Shown here piece by piece: positions 6,692 through 12,605 of a stretch of 12,605 nucleotides of DNA (position 1 is its first letter; each line of letters starts with the position of its first letter). Source of the DNA: Candidatus Krumholzibacteriia bacterium (GTDB taxonomy: Bacteria > Krumholzibacteriota > Krumholzibacteriia > LZORAL124-64-63); NCBI GenBank assembly GCA_016744275.1, contig JADGEP010000075.1, positions 1 through 12,605 of the forward strand, written 5' to 3'. The notes beneath the pieces are model-generated. The model did no database searches. It had not been told where the DNA came from and saw only the letters and a program-made list of their open reading frames with translations. Made by a program: the position numbers and the translations under genes.

Positions 6692-8473
6692 ATTACGCGC
6701 ATCCGAAAGATTCCGGCCCTTTTGTTGGTGGCCATTGTACTTTTGCCGACGGTGACGGCTTTTGCTCAAGAATGGCAAACCCACCGGGTGCGTCGTGGCG
6801 AAAACCTGACGCTCATTGCCCGGCGATACGAAGTGCTCGTGCAGGAATTGCGGGATTGGAATTCCCTGCGCAGTGACGAGTTGGCCATTGGCCAACGCTT
6901 GCGCATTCCGGTGCAGGACCTCGAATGGTACGTCGTGCGCCGCGGCGACAACCTGACTGACATTGCCAACAAACACGATCTTTCGGTCCGGTTGCTCAAA
7001 CAAATCAATGGGCTACGGGGCAATACCATTCAGCCAGGGCAACGTTTGAAGCTGCACCCCACGCCGTTGGATGAGGCGGTGCACGTGGTGCGCAGTGGCG
7101 AATCACTGTCGGAAATTGCTCAGCGCTACGGCCTGACCACCGACCGCCTCAAGGGCATCAACGGACTCAACCGCGACACCATCATCGCGGGACAGAAACT
7201 GCGGCTCAAGGCCTCCGAAAGCTCTGTCCACATGGTGGAAAATGGAGATGCTCTGTGGGAGATCGCCCGAGCCTACGGCATGACCGTCGACGAGATCAAA
7301 GACCTCAACGGCATGACATCGGATCGCATTTACCCAGGCCAGGAATTGAAATTGACGGGGCAGGCGGCGACCAGGCGGGCCACTTACAAGGTCAAGAAGG
7401 GCGATTTTTTATCGGAAATTGCGCGCCTGCATCAGATGAGCCTGCGCGAGTTGCGCCAACTCAATAATCTGAACGGGTCGATCATTCATCCGGGAGACAT
7501 TTTGCAGGTGCGGCCGGTGCCTGGTGCCGTTCCCCAGGAGATGGCCAACGGGGTGGACTGGAGTCTGTGCAAAATTTCCGTGCCTGGCGTAGCCCAGGTT
7601 CAGGGCCCCAACGGACCCTACTATTTTGCGCCACCCAAGGCCTACCGGCAGAAGAACCGCAACTATTTTGAAGAGAGCCGCATCTCACCGCGCAAGGCTT
7701 ACCGCAACGCCCGCCAACTGTGGGAAAAATTTGAAGAGGCGGTCGATGGCATGGGCCGGCTCAGCAACGACCTGGCGGGATGGCACTTTGTGCTGGATCC
7801 CGGCCACGGCGGCATTGATCCCGGCACCATCGTCAAGGCCAAAGACGAACAGGGCAAGGTCTTCTACATCGTCGAAGACGAATACGTGCACGACATCGCC
7901 TTGCGCGCTTATGTGCTGCTGCGCCTGCATGGCGCCGAGGTGACCCTGACCTTGCTCAGCCCCAACCATCTGTTGCGCCAGAGCGAACCGGTCAACAGCA
8001 CTTTTGTGCACGATCGCAACGAGGTCTTCAACAGCGCGGCCTGGAACCGCAGCAACAAGCCTTCGGATTGGCCCAAGGGCGGGCAAAAGTATCTGAACGC
8101 CCGCATCGACGTGGCCAAGAACGCTTACAAGGGCACGCCGGCTGAGAAGCAGGTCTTTCTCAGCTTCCACGCCGACAATGTGCCTGCGTTTGGCGAAGTG
8201 GTCTCATTGTTTTATTTCAAAAACCGCCACCGCACCGACACCGCCTCGCGCAACTTTGCCCGCAAATTGCTGCCCGCCATGGGCGCCGGCGCCCGCGCCA
8301 CCGGCAAGGATCTGGGCGTCCTGCGCCAAAACCCCGCCCGCTTCAAATTGCTGGTTGAGATGAGAAATCTGGCCTATCAGGATCACATCTGGGCCATTCG
8401 GTATGAAGAATTGCGCCAAAGGGATGCCGAAAAAGTGGTGCAGGCGTTGCGGGCCGCGGTCAAGAACCCGTAG
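6692..8473 (+). CDS. N-acetylmuramoyl-L-alanine amidase with five LysM domains
   Basis: Periplasmic peptidoglycan hydrolase cutting between muramic acid and the stem peptide. From ATT it has 593 residues: an Arg/Lys start, a hydrophobic core and TAFA|Q cleavage near residue 25. Five LysM glycan-binding repeats follow (about 31-73, 79-122, 130-173, 179-222, 231-274), each with a (R/K/N)xGDxL-type opening. After a linker comes an Amidase_3 domain (about 364-590): LDPGHGG (His372), EDEY (Glu397), SFHADN (His493) and KLLVEMRNL (Glu556) match the zinc ligands and catalytic Glu. ATT is chosen from the Shine-Dalgarno position and because it completes the charged signal-peptide start; starting at TTG 6722 would give 583 residues with no charged n-region. 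The gene may be cotranscribed with the CDF gene 62 bp upstream. Its stop faces the convergent apbE stop 9 bp away. Confidence 0.9.
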   Translation: MTRIRKIPALLLVAIVLLPTVTAFAQEWQTHRVRRGENLTLIARRYEVLVQELRDWNSLRSDELAIGQRLRIPVQDLEWYVVRRGDNLTDIANKHDLSVRLLKQINGLRGNTIQPGQRLKLHPTPLDEAVHVVRSGESLSEIAQRYGLTTDRLKGINGLNRDTIIAGQKLRLKASESSVHMVENGDALWEIARAYGMTVDEIKDLNGMTSDRIYPGQELKLTGQAATRRATYKVKKGDFLSEIARLHQMSLRELRQLNNLNGSIIHPGDILQVRPVPGAVPQEMANGVDWSLCKISVPGVAQVQGPNGPYYFAPPKAYRQKNRNYFEESRISPRKAYRNARQLWEKFEEAVDGMGRLSNDLAGWHFVLDPGHGGIDPGTIVKAKDEQGKVFYIVEDEYVHDIALRAYVLLRLHGAEVTLTLLSPNHLLRQSEPVNSTFVHDRNEVFNSAAWNRSNKPSDWPKGGQKYLNARIDVAKNAYKGTPAEKQVFLSFHADNVPAFGEVVSLFYFKNRHRTDTASRNFARKLLPAMGAGARATGKDLGVLRQNPARFKLLVEMRNLAYQDHIWAIRYEELRQRDAEKVVQALRAAVKNP

Positions 8474-8482
8474 GCCTGATCG

Positions 8483-9361
8483 TCAGCGGATGACCCAGTT
8501 TTTCACACCTTGATCTGCCAGGAATGATTCCGCATCTGCGCCCTGGAGCATGGCCAAGGTGGCCAGCAATCCGGCTTCGGTGCAGGTGTCGCCCAGAACG
8601 GTGACTGAGCGGGGGGCTTTCATCACCGGCCAGGCGGTGCGTGGGTTCAAAATGTGCGGGTAGCGGATGCCATCGCGCAACAGGAAGCGGCGGGCATCGC
8701 CACTGGTGGCCAGCGCCCCAACGCCCAGATCCAGCTTGAGGCCCGCGCTGTCCACTACGCCGGGCAGCTCGACTCCCACTTGCCAGTTTCCATTGCCGGG
8801 CCGGCGCCCGACCGCACGCAGATCACCGCCAAAATTCACCAATACCGGCGCCACGGCGCGGTCGGCCAATAGGGTTGCCACGCGATCCACGGCGTACTCC
8901 TTGCCCAGGCCACCGAGGTCAATTTCCATGCCGGGCGGAACCGTCACTTTGGGTCGATCCCATTTGATTTGGGGCCAGCCCACCAGCGGCAGCAGCGCTT
9001 TGGCTTGTTTGCGCGAGGGAATGGCGTCGCTGCCATCAAATTTCCAGATGCGCCGCAACACACCACTGGTGACATCAAAACGCCCACCGCTGATCTCATG
9101 ACAGCGGTGGGCAAAATCCAGCAAATCGGCCGTTTCGTCGTCAACAGTCACCGGTTGCCCGGCCCCATGATTCAGCGCATGCACGACATTGTCATCGCGG
9201 TAACGGCTGAATTTCTGTTCGATGCGCCGGGCCTCGGCTTCGGCTGCTTCACACAGCAAACGGGCTTCGGCCTCTTGCTCCACATCGACCAGGATTTCAC
9301 AGGGGCTGGCCATGGCCTTGAACTGGCCCTGCCAATGATCCCGCTGCCGCGCAACCTTCAT
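8483..9361 (-). CDS. apbE: ApbE-like FAD:protein FMN transferase
   Basis: Family role: Mg-dependent transfer of FMN from FAD to Ser/Thr of target proteins. In 292 residues one sees FKAMASPCEI, EQKFSRY, GGRFDVTSGVL, GMEIDLGGLGKEYAVDRV, VLVNFGGDLRA, ATSGDARRF and HILNPRTAWPV, covering the whole family fold. Two oddities stand out. There is no N-terminal hydrophobic segment or lipobox, so the protein looks cytoplasmic. In an ungapped alignment of CTEAGLLATLAMLQG with the usual C-x-T-A-D-A-L-A-T-A block, the metal-binding Asp falls on Gly264 while the Thr (268) is kept. The ATG at 9361 has GGAG 8 nt upstream; a GTG at 9370, overlapping the previous stop as GTGA, is the alternative. It is the last gene of the four-gene set. 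Activity is not certain. Confidence 0.88.
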   Translation of the reverse strand: MKVARQRDHWQGQFKAMASPCEILVDVEQEAEARLLCEAAEAEARRIEQKFSRYRDDNVVHALNHGAGQPVTVDDETADLLDFAHRCHEISGGRFDVTSGVLRRIWKFDGSDAIPSRKQAKALLPLVGWPQIKWDRPKVTVPPGMEIDLGGLGKEYAVDRVATLLADRAVAPVLVNFGGDLRAVGRRPGNGNWQVGVELPGVVDSAGLKLDLGVGALATSGDARRFLLRDGIRYPHILNPRTAWPVMKAPRSVTVLGDTCTEAGLLATLAMLQGADAESFLADQGVKNWVIR

Positions 9362-9366
9362 CACCT

Positions 9367-10638
9367 TCACTCCATCAAATCGAAGGTGTAGCCCACCTGA
9401 AAAATCAGCGCATCGACGGTGGGAAACAGATCGTAATTCTGCAGCACCCCGATCGCCTCGGCCGGATGGCTGTCTCCAGACTGGACATAATATTCCAGGC
9501 GCACCGTCAATTCATGACCATCGCCCACAATCCGGCCATGGGTCAGGCCATAAGTCAGCGCCTGCATGTCGCCCAACCGGTAGTCGGCCGAGGCGTGCTC
9601 GGGCAAAGCCTCGCCGTCCACGAGAAAACTTCGGTGAAAATCGGCCGCGCCCTGATCAGAATACCGCAGGTGCGGCTTGAGGTATTTGCCACCGCCAAAA
9701 TTCCAGCGGTAGGTCAGATCGAAGGTGTGGGAATCGATCCCCCAATTGTCCGTGAAGTAGCGGTAGGAGAGGTGCACGATGTCCCGCCCCAGATGCTTGG
9801 CCACCCGCCCAAAGAGAACGTGTTTGGTGCGCGCATCGGGACGATTTTCATAGAGATAGGCATCTGCGCCGCGGGGATCACCCGTTACCGGATCCACCAC
9901 ACTGAGCATCTTGAATGGATCGGTCTGGTAGTCGTTCACATCGCTGTAGGTGTAGTTCAAATGAACCACCGTGCTGCGGTTGAGGACCTGGGTCAGGCCC
10001 ACTCCCAGATCCATCACCGTCTTGCTGCCATCGCCAGACAACTGCGCCTTTTCGATGCCCTCATCCGGCATGGCGGTGAAGGGCACGGGCCGGCCGCCCT
10101 CGGGGCTGATCGAATCGCTGAAGAATGCTCCGCGCAAGGCCACCGTGGTGTTTTTCTGATTGAAATCCCGGGTCAACGCAGTATTGGCTCCCAACGAGAC
10201 ATAATCGTATTCCCCGGAACCATAGAGGCCAAAACTGAAATTCGTGACGCGGTTCAAGGGCATCGTCAATCCCGCGCTCAGGGCCATCCGGGTATCACGA
10301 AAGGTGTCGTCCAAAGGCGTCTCACCCGGAGCCACCCGATAAGAACCTTCTCCCGAAGGCCGGGTGAACGTTTGTGCCAGCGAAGACGGGGCCGCGCCGG
10401 TTGCCGAGGCGCCGGTCAGGGCATCGTATACCAAACGAAAATTGAAGATTTTGCCATTGTCGAAAGCGTGCTGACCATCAACGATGGCTTCAATGGCGGT
10501 GACACGATCCGGTTCTGTGTATCCCAGAATGGCGGTCTTGACTTCGGTGGCTTCGGCGGTGGCCCCACCGAGGCCCAACATGCCGCAGGCACCGATAATG
10601 GCCGACCGCACGGCGCCGCCTTTTTTAGTTGCAGCCAC
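9367..10638 (-). CDS. DUF3570 family predicted outer-membrane beta-barrel
   Basis: A family of unknown function that I recognise from its sequence and its DUF4266/ApbE neighbours. From GTG at 10638 it has 423 residues: a KK/R start with a weak signal peptide (ATAEA region), then alternating hydrophobic beta strands rich in aromatic and polar residues to the end (FQVGYTFDLME), as in an outer-membrane barrel. A conserved-looking early block, VYDALTGASATGAAPSS (Ser78 in DALTGAS, coding 10405-10425), resembles ApbE target motifs of the type DxxSGAT. The frame stays open to an ATG at 10701, but that would overlap the lipoprotein gene by 77 nt and add 21 residues before the signal; AGGGG precedes GTG 10638. 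GTG 10644 and GTG 10611 are alternatives. Its stop lies 5 nt before the apbE ATG. Confidence 0.88.
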   Translation of the reverse strand: MAATKKGGAVRSAIIGACGMLGLGGATAEATEVKTAILGYTEPDRVTAIEAIVDGQHAFDNGKIFNFRLVYDALTGASATGAAPSSLAQTFTRPSGEGSYRVAPGETPLDDTFRDTRMALSAGLTMPLNRVTNFSFGLYGSGEYDYVSLGANTALTRDFNQKNTTVALRGAFFSDSISPEGGRPVPFTAMPDEGIEKAQLSGDGSKTVMDLGVGLTQVLNRSTVVHLNYTYSDVNDYQTDPFKMLSVVDPVTGDPRGADAYLYENRPDARTKHVLFGRVAKHLGRDIVHLSYRYFTDNWGIDSHTFDLTYRWNFGGGKYLKPHLRYSDQGAADFHRSFLVDGEALPEHASADYRLGDMQALTYGLTHGRIVGDGHELTVRLEYYVQSGDSHPAEAIGVLQNYDLFPTVDALIFQVGYTFDLME

Positions 10639-10870
10639 AGCCACCCCCTGCCGTGCCCAAGCCACCAGTGGAGGCTTCCTTGCTGAAATAGATGTGCTCA
10701 TCCAGCGCCGTGATCACGACGTCCGGATCAATTTCCATCCCGGGTTCCGCCAAAAGGTCGCGTTCCCAGGGCTTGACGCCCAGGTTTGCGCATCCGGTTG
10801 CCCCACCCAGCAGGGCGCCGGTCAGCAACATCAGCCCTGCGGCGCGCAGTGTTTTGCCCAACCATGTCAT
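10625..10870 (-). CDS. DUF4266 small lipoprotein ending in GCGCN
   Basis: An 81-residue exported protein of unknown function. Residues 1-26 are a lipoprotein signal with lipobox ATGC (lipidated Cys27). The mature part has VKPWERDLLAEPGM, a polar helix, then LDEHIYFSKEASTGG and a Gly-rich tail GGGCGCN with Cys78 and Cys80. This VKPWER/EHIYFSKE/GCGCN pattern is how I recognise DUF4266. The tail may bind metal or a cofactor, or serve as substrate for the thioredoxin-like protein encoded just before; neither is shown. The ATG overlaps the thioredoxin stop as ATGA, and its 3' end overlaps the start of the DUF3570 gene by 14 nt, so all three are translationally coupled. Confidence 0.9.
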   Translation of the reverse strand: MTWLGKTLRAAGLMLLTGALLGGATGCANLGVKPWERDLLAEPGMEIDPDVVITALDEHIYFSKEASTGGLGTAGGGCGCN

Positions 10871-11325
10871 TGCTGTTTTCCTTCCAGGGCGTGTTCGATT
10901 TCCGCCTCATGTTTGTCGCTATCGGCCTTCAGGAATCCCACGTGGGAAGTGATCAACTGCCCTTCGCGATCATAGAGATAGGAACTGGGCATGCCTTCCA
11001 ATTCGTAGCGAGCTGCCAGTTCGCCTTCCGGGTCGCCAAACTGCCGGATGCCCTCTGCCAGGTTTCCGGCCATTTTTGCGGCCGCGGCCGGTTTTCGATC
11101 CAGATTGATCGTCACCACCTGCAGGCCCTGATCGCCGTACTTTTCCTGCATGGCGTTCAGCCAAGGCAGTGAATACTGACAGGGCACACACCAGGATGCC
11201 CAAAAATCCACCAGCACCACCGAACCCGCAAAATTCTCCAACTCAAATTCATCCGCCGCATCCTGGGCCCAGGCACTAATGGCCAGGCACAGGCACATGG
11301 CGATCATCAACAAGGTCTTGTTCAT
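10867..11325 (-). CDS. TlpA/ResA-type thioredoxin-like protein
   Basis: Exported thiol-disulfide protein of 152 residues. A signal peptide (about 1-20, SAWA|QD) is followed by a thioredoxin fold: VVLVDFWASWCVPCQ with active-site Cys46 and Cys49, the QVVTINLD strand, and GMPSSYLYDREG with the cis-Pro. It likely works in the periplasm as a reductase or resistance-type thioredoxin on Cys residues. The ATG at 11325 is preferred to the GTG at 11337 because GAGG lies 6 nt before it. It is first in a four-gene set with the DUF4266 lipoprotein, the DUF3570 barrel and ApbE; the Cys pair in the lipoprotein tail is an obvious candidate substrate by position. No convincing promoter was found in the 152-bp divergent gap upstream. 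Confidence 0.92.
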   Translation of the reverse strand: MNKTLLMIAMCLCLAISAWAQDAADEFELENFAGSVVLVDFWASWCVPCQYSLPWLNAMQEKYGDQGLQVVTINLDRKPAAAAKMAGNLAEGIRQFGDPEGELAARYELEGMPSSYLYDREGQLITSHVGFLKADSDKHEAEIEHALEGKQQ

Positions 11326-11347
11326 GACGCGCCTCACCCATCTTTCG

Positions 11348-11359
11348 ATTTGATCAAAT
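11348..11359. promoter_or_regulatory. Perfect 12-bp palindrome upstream of the thioredoxin gene
   Basis: ATTTGATCAAAT reads the same on both strands and lies 22 bp before the thioredoxin ATG, in the divergent gap. It may be an operator for a dimeric repressor. A 12-bp palindrome is expected about three times by chance in a window of this size, so the support is its position only. Confidence 0.3.
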
Positions 11360-11394
11360 ATGTGTCTTTGGGAGATCCCGGCCCGCCATGGATC

Positions 11395-11423
11395 TGGTCA
11401 TCACCTGAGCAATCGGCTATGAT
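11395..11423 (+). promoter_or_regulatory. Sigma-70-like promoter for the gamma-glutamyltransferase gene
   Basis: TGGTCA (11395-11400, 4 of 6) and TATGAT (11418-11423, 5 of 6) are 17 bp apart. Transcription would begin near 11430, about 48 nt before the ATG. Confidence 0.5.
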
Positions 11424-11477
11424 CCGCATCCAAGTGACAGGACATGTTGCCTCAATTTCCGCTGGAGACGTACCACC

Positions 11478-12497
11478 ATGACTCACCGCGCCTTCATGAA
11501 CCAAACTTTAGTGCAGGGGTTCCTGATTGTCAGTGTTTTGTTCTCATCAGCGGCGGGCGCCGACCGCATCACTGGCCGCGATTTTGCCACCCGCAGCGAA
11601 GTCATCGCCCAACACGGCATGGCCGCTACCAGTCAACCGTTGGCCACCCAGATCGCCTTGGATATTCTCAAACAAGGCGGCAGTGCCGTTGATGCAGCCA
11701 TCGCCGCCAACGCGGCGCTGGGCTTGATGGAACCTACGGGCAACGGCATCGGCGGCGACTTGTTTGCCATCGTCTGGGATGCCAAGTCCGAAAAGCTGTA
11801 TGGGCTGAATGCCAGCGGGCGTTCGCCGCAGAGCCTGACCTTGGCCGAATTTCAGCAACGCGGCCTGCAGCACATCCCTCCCTACGGCCCCCTGCCCATC
11901 ACCGTGCCTGGATGTGTCGACGGCTGGTTTGAATTGCATGAAAAATTTGGCAAGCTGGACATGGCTGAAGTTTTGGCCCCAGCCATTGGCTACGCCCGAG
12001 ACGGATTCCCGGTCAGCGAACTGATCGCCCACTATTGGCAACTGAGCATTCCGGCACGACGCGACCAGGCGAATTTTCTGGAAACCTTCACCACCGACGG
12101 CATGGCTCCAGCCAAAGGCGACATCTGGGTTAACCGGCCTCTGGCCAAAACCCTTGAGAAACTGGGCCGAGACGGGCGCGACGCATTCTACAAAGGCGAC
12201 ATGGCTGAGACTATCGCCCGCACCGTGCAGGCCGCCGGTGGTTTTTTGACGACCGCCGACCTGGCCAATCACCGCAGCGAGTGGGTCGAACCGGTCAAAA
12301 CGGACTACCGAGGTGTGGAAGTTTGGGAATTGCCGCCCAACGGCCAGGGCATCGCCGCCTTGCAGATTCTCAACATCATGGAAACCTACGATGTGCAGGC
12401 GATGGGCTTTGGCAGCACCGACTACGTCCACACCTTCGTGGAAGCCAAAAAGCTGGCCTTTGAAGACCGCGCAAAGTTTTATGCGTCGTACTGGTAA
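11478..12497 (+). CDS. ggt: Gamma-glutamyltransferase, N-terminal part only (broken at a foreign junction)
   Basis: Periplasmic gamma-glutamyltransferase, which takes gamma-glutamyl groups from glutathione. A signal peptide (about 1-27, SSAAGA) leads into typical large-subunit sequence: GGSAVDAAIAANAALG, EPTGNGIGGDLFAIVWD, LNASGRSPQSL (substrate-binding Arg115), PITVPGCVDGW, PPNGQGIAALQILNIME and EAKKLAFEDRAKFYA. Family members have about 550-600 residues; this one stops at 339. The catalytic Thr of the small subunit and everything after it are absent. The family sequence would continue DRAKFYADP, but here FYA is followed by SYW and a stop, and the bases beyond belong to an inverted glyA fragment. 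GGAG lies 10 nt before the ATG. The protein as written could not mature or act; the true gene was probably full length. Confidence 0.88.
   Translation: MTHRAFMNQTLVQGFLIVSVLFSSAAGADRITGRDFATRSEVIAQHGMAATSQPLATQIALDILKQGGSAVDAAIAANAALGLMEPTGNGIGGDLFAIVWDAKSEKLYGLNASGRSPQSLTLAEFQQRGLQHIPPYGPLPITVPGCVDGWFELHEKFGKLDMAEVLAPAIGYARDGFPVSELIAHYWQLSIPARRDQANFLETFTTDGMAPAKGDIWVNRPLAKTLEKLGRDGRDAFYKGDMAETIARTVQAAGGFLTTADLANHRSEWVEPVKTDYRGVEVWELPPNGQGIAALQILNIMETYDVQAMGFGSTDYVHTFVEAKKLAFEDRAKFYASYW
12466..12485. other. Chimeric junction with ~20 nt shared by ggt and inverted glyA
   Basis: The bases from 12466 to about 12485 encode RAKFYA of ggt on the plus strand and also HKTLRG of glyA on the minus strand, both as the families expect. 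Left of 12466 only ggt makes sense; right of 12485 only glyA does. Such a short shared stretch, with inversion and a change of base composition, is typical of an assembly or amplification chimera. Confidence 0.75.
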
Positions 12498-12605
12498 CGA
12501 AATCGGCAATACCCACAGGAGAAGGGTATAACCCTGTACATACCAAACCAGCATAGTGCGCAATATCCGCCATTAAATAGGCGCCAACTTTATCCGCAAT
12601 AGCCC
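12466..12605 (-). CDS. glyA: Serine hydroxymethyltransferase, internal fragment (partial at both ends)
   Basis: Read on the minus strand, 46 codons give AIADKVGAYLMADIAHYAG, then LVCTGLYPSPVGIADFVTS and TTHKTLRG. This is the unmistakable core of the PLP enzyme that converts serine to glycine, with the PLP-binding Lys (codon 12478-12480) in TTHKTLRG. It enters from the right edge and ends where family members continue PRGG: the next codons read LQR and are ggt sequence backwards. Codon use is AT-rich (TTA, GTA, ACA) and the 120 bases beyond 12485 are about 48% GC, unlike the rest of the window. It probably comes from another genome. Confidence 0.85.

Noticed and set aside
6779..7515. Tandem DNA repeats in the amidase gene
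   Set aside because: The five units are LysM domains that agree in protein pattern only; they are diverged at DNA level and not a recent expansion.
9466..10686. Long plus-strand open frame (406 codons) opposite the DUF3570 gene
   Set aside because: It is antisense to a recognised gene, has no family features, and is explained by the GC-rich codon pattern of the true strand.
10639..10701. ATG at 10701 as the start of the DUF3570 protein
   Set aside because: It would overlap the lipoprotein gene by 77 nt and place extra residues before the signal-like segment; GTG 10638 has AGGGG upstream.
11348..11359. FNR or CRP site at ATTTGATCAAAT
   Set aside because: FNR needs TTGAT and ATCAA separated by 4 bp and CRP needs TGTGA-N6-TCACA; the half sites here abut directly.
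11547..12563. Long minus-strand open frame across ggt and the junction
   Set aside because: Different frame from the glyA fragment and without family features; a shadow of ggt codons.
1..12605. CRISPR arrays, tRNA or rRNA genes, insertion-sequence ends, prophage or toxin-antitoxin genes
   Set aside because: None was seen on either strand; the odd right end is explained by ggt and glyA sequence without a mobile element.

Overview
The window looks like chromosome from a Gram-negative bacterium of about 60% GC. It encodes an outer-membrane efflux channel, a predicted outer-membrane beta-barrel, a lipoprotein, periplasmic proteins and a sigma-54 activator. No single gene fixes the phylum; the mixture would suit a deltaproteobacterial or FCB-type lineage, but that is a guess. 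The last ~120 bases are different (about 48% GC) and probably do not belong to the same genome.

Region 1 (1-5593) is a metal-efflux locus with its regulator. On the minus strand lie a TolC/CusC-type outer-membrane factor (1411-2811) and a CusB-type periplasmic adaptor with a heavy-metal-binding domain (1-1407, running off the left edge, where an RND pump gene would be expected). Divergent from them are a membrane histidine kinase with a histidine-rich loop (3042-4178) and an NtrC-family sigma-54-dependent response regulator (4211-5593). The 230-bp gap between the two sets holds a sigma-54 -24/-12 promoter facing the efflux genes, a full IHF consensus match, and two AGAATATT sites 22 bp apart. 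That is the standard order of an enhancer-controlled sigma-54 promoter and links the two-component pair directly to the pump genes.

Region 2 (5594-8473, plus strand) has a cation diffusion facilitator with its own sigma-70-like promoter, followed by a five-LysM N-acetylmuramoyl-L-alanine amidase. The amidase appears to start at a rare ATT (or ATC) codon.

Region 3 (8483-11325, minus strand) is a tightly packed four-gene set read in the order TlpA-like thioredoxin, DUF4266 lipoprotein ending in GCGCN, DUF3570 beta-barrel, and ApbE-like FMN transferase. Genes overlap or nearly touch. The DUF3570 protein carries a DALTGAS stretch resembling the target motif of ApbE flavinylation, while the ApbE homologue lacks a signal peptide and seems to have Gly where the usual metal-binding Asp sits. 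This is the least understood system in the window.

Region 4 (11395-12605) is a gamma-glutamyltransferase gene that keeps only its N-terminal ~335 residues, then joins, at up to ~20 nt that fit both genes, an inverted fragment of serine hydroxymethyltransferase (glyA). This is most easily explained as a chimeric join (assembly or amplification artefact), although a real rearrangement cannot be excluded from sequence alone.
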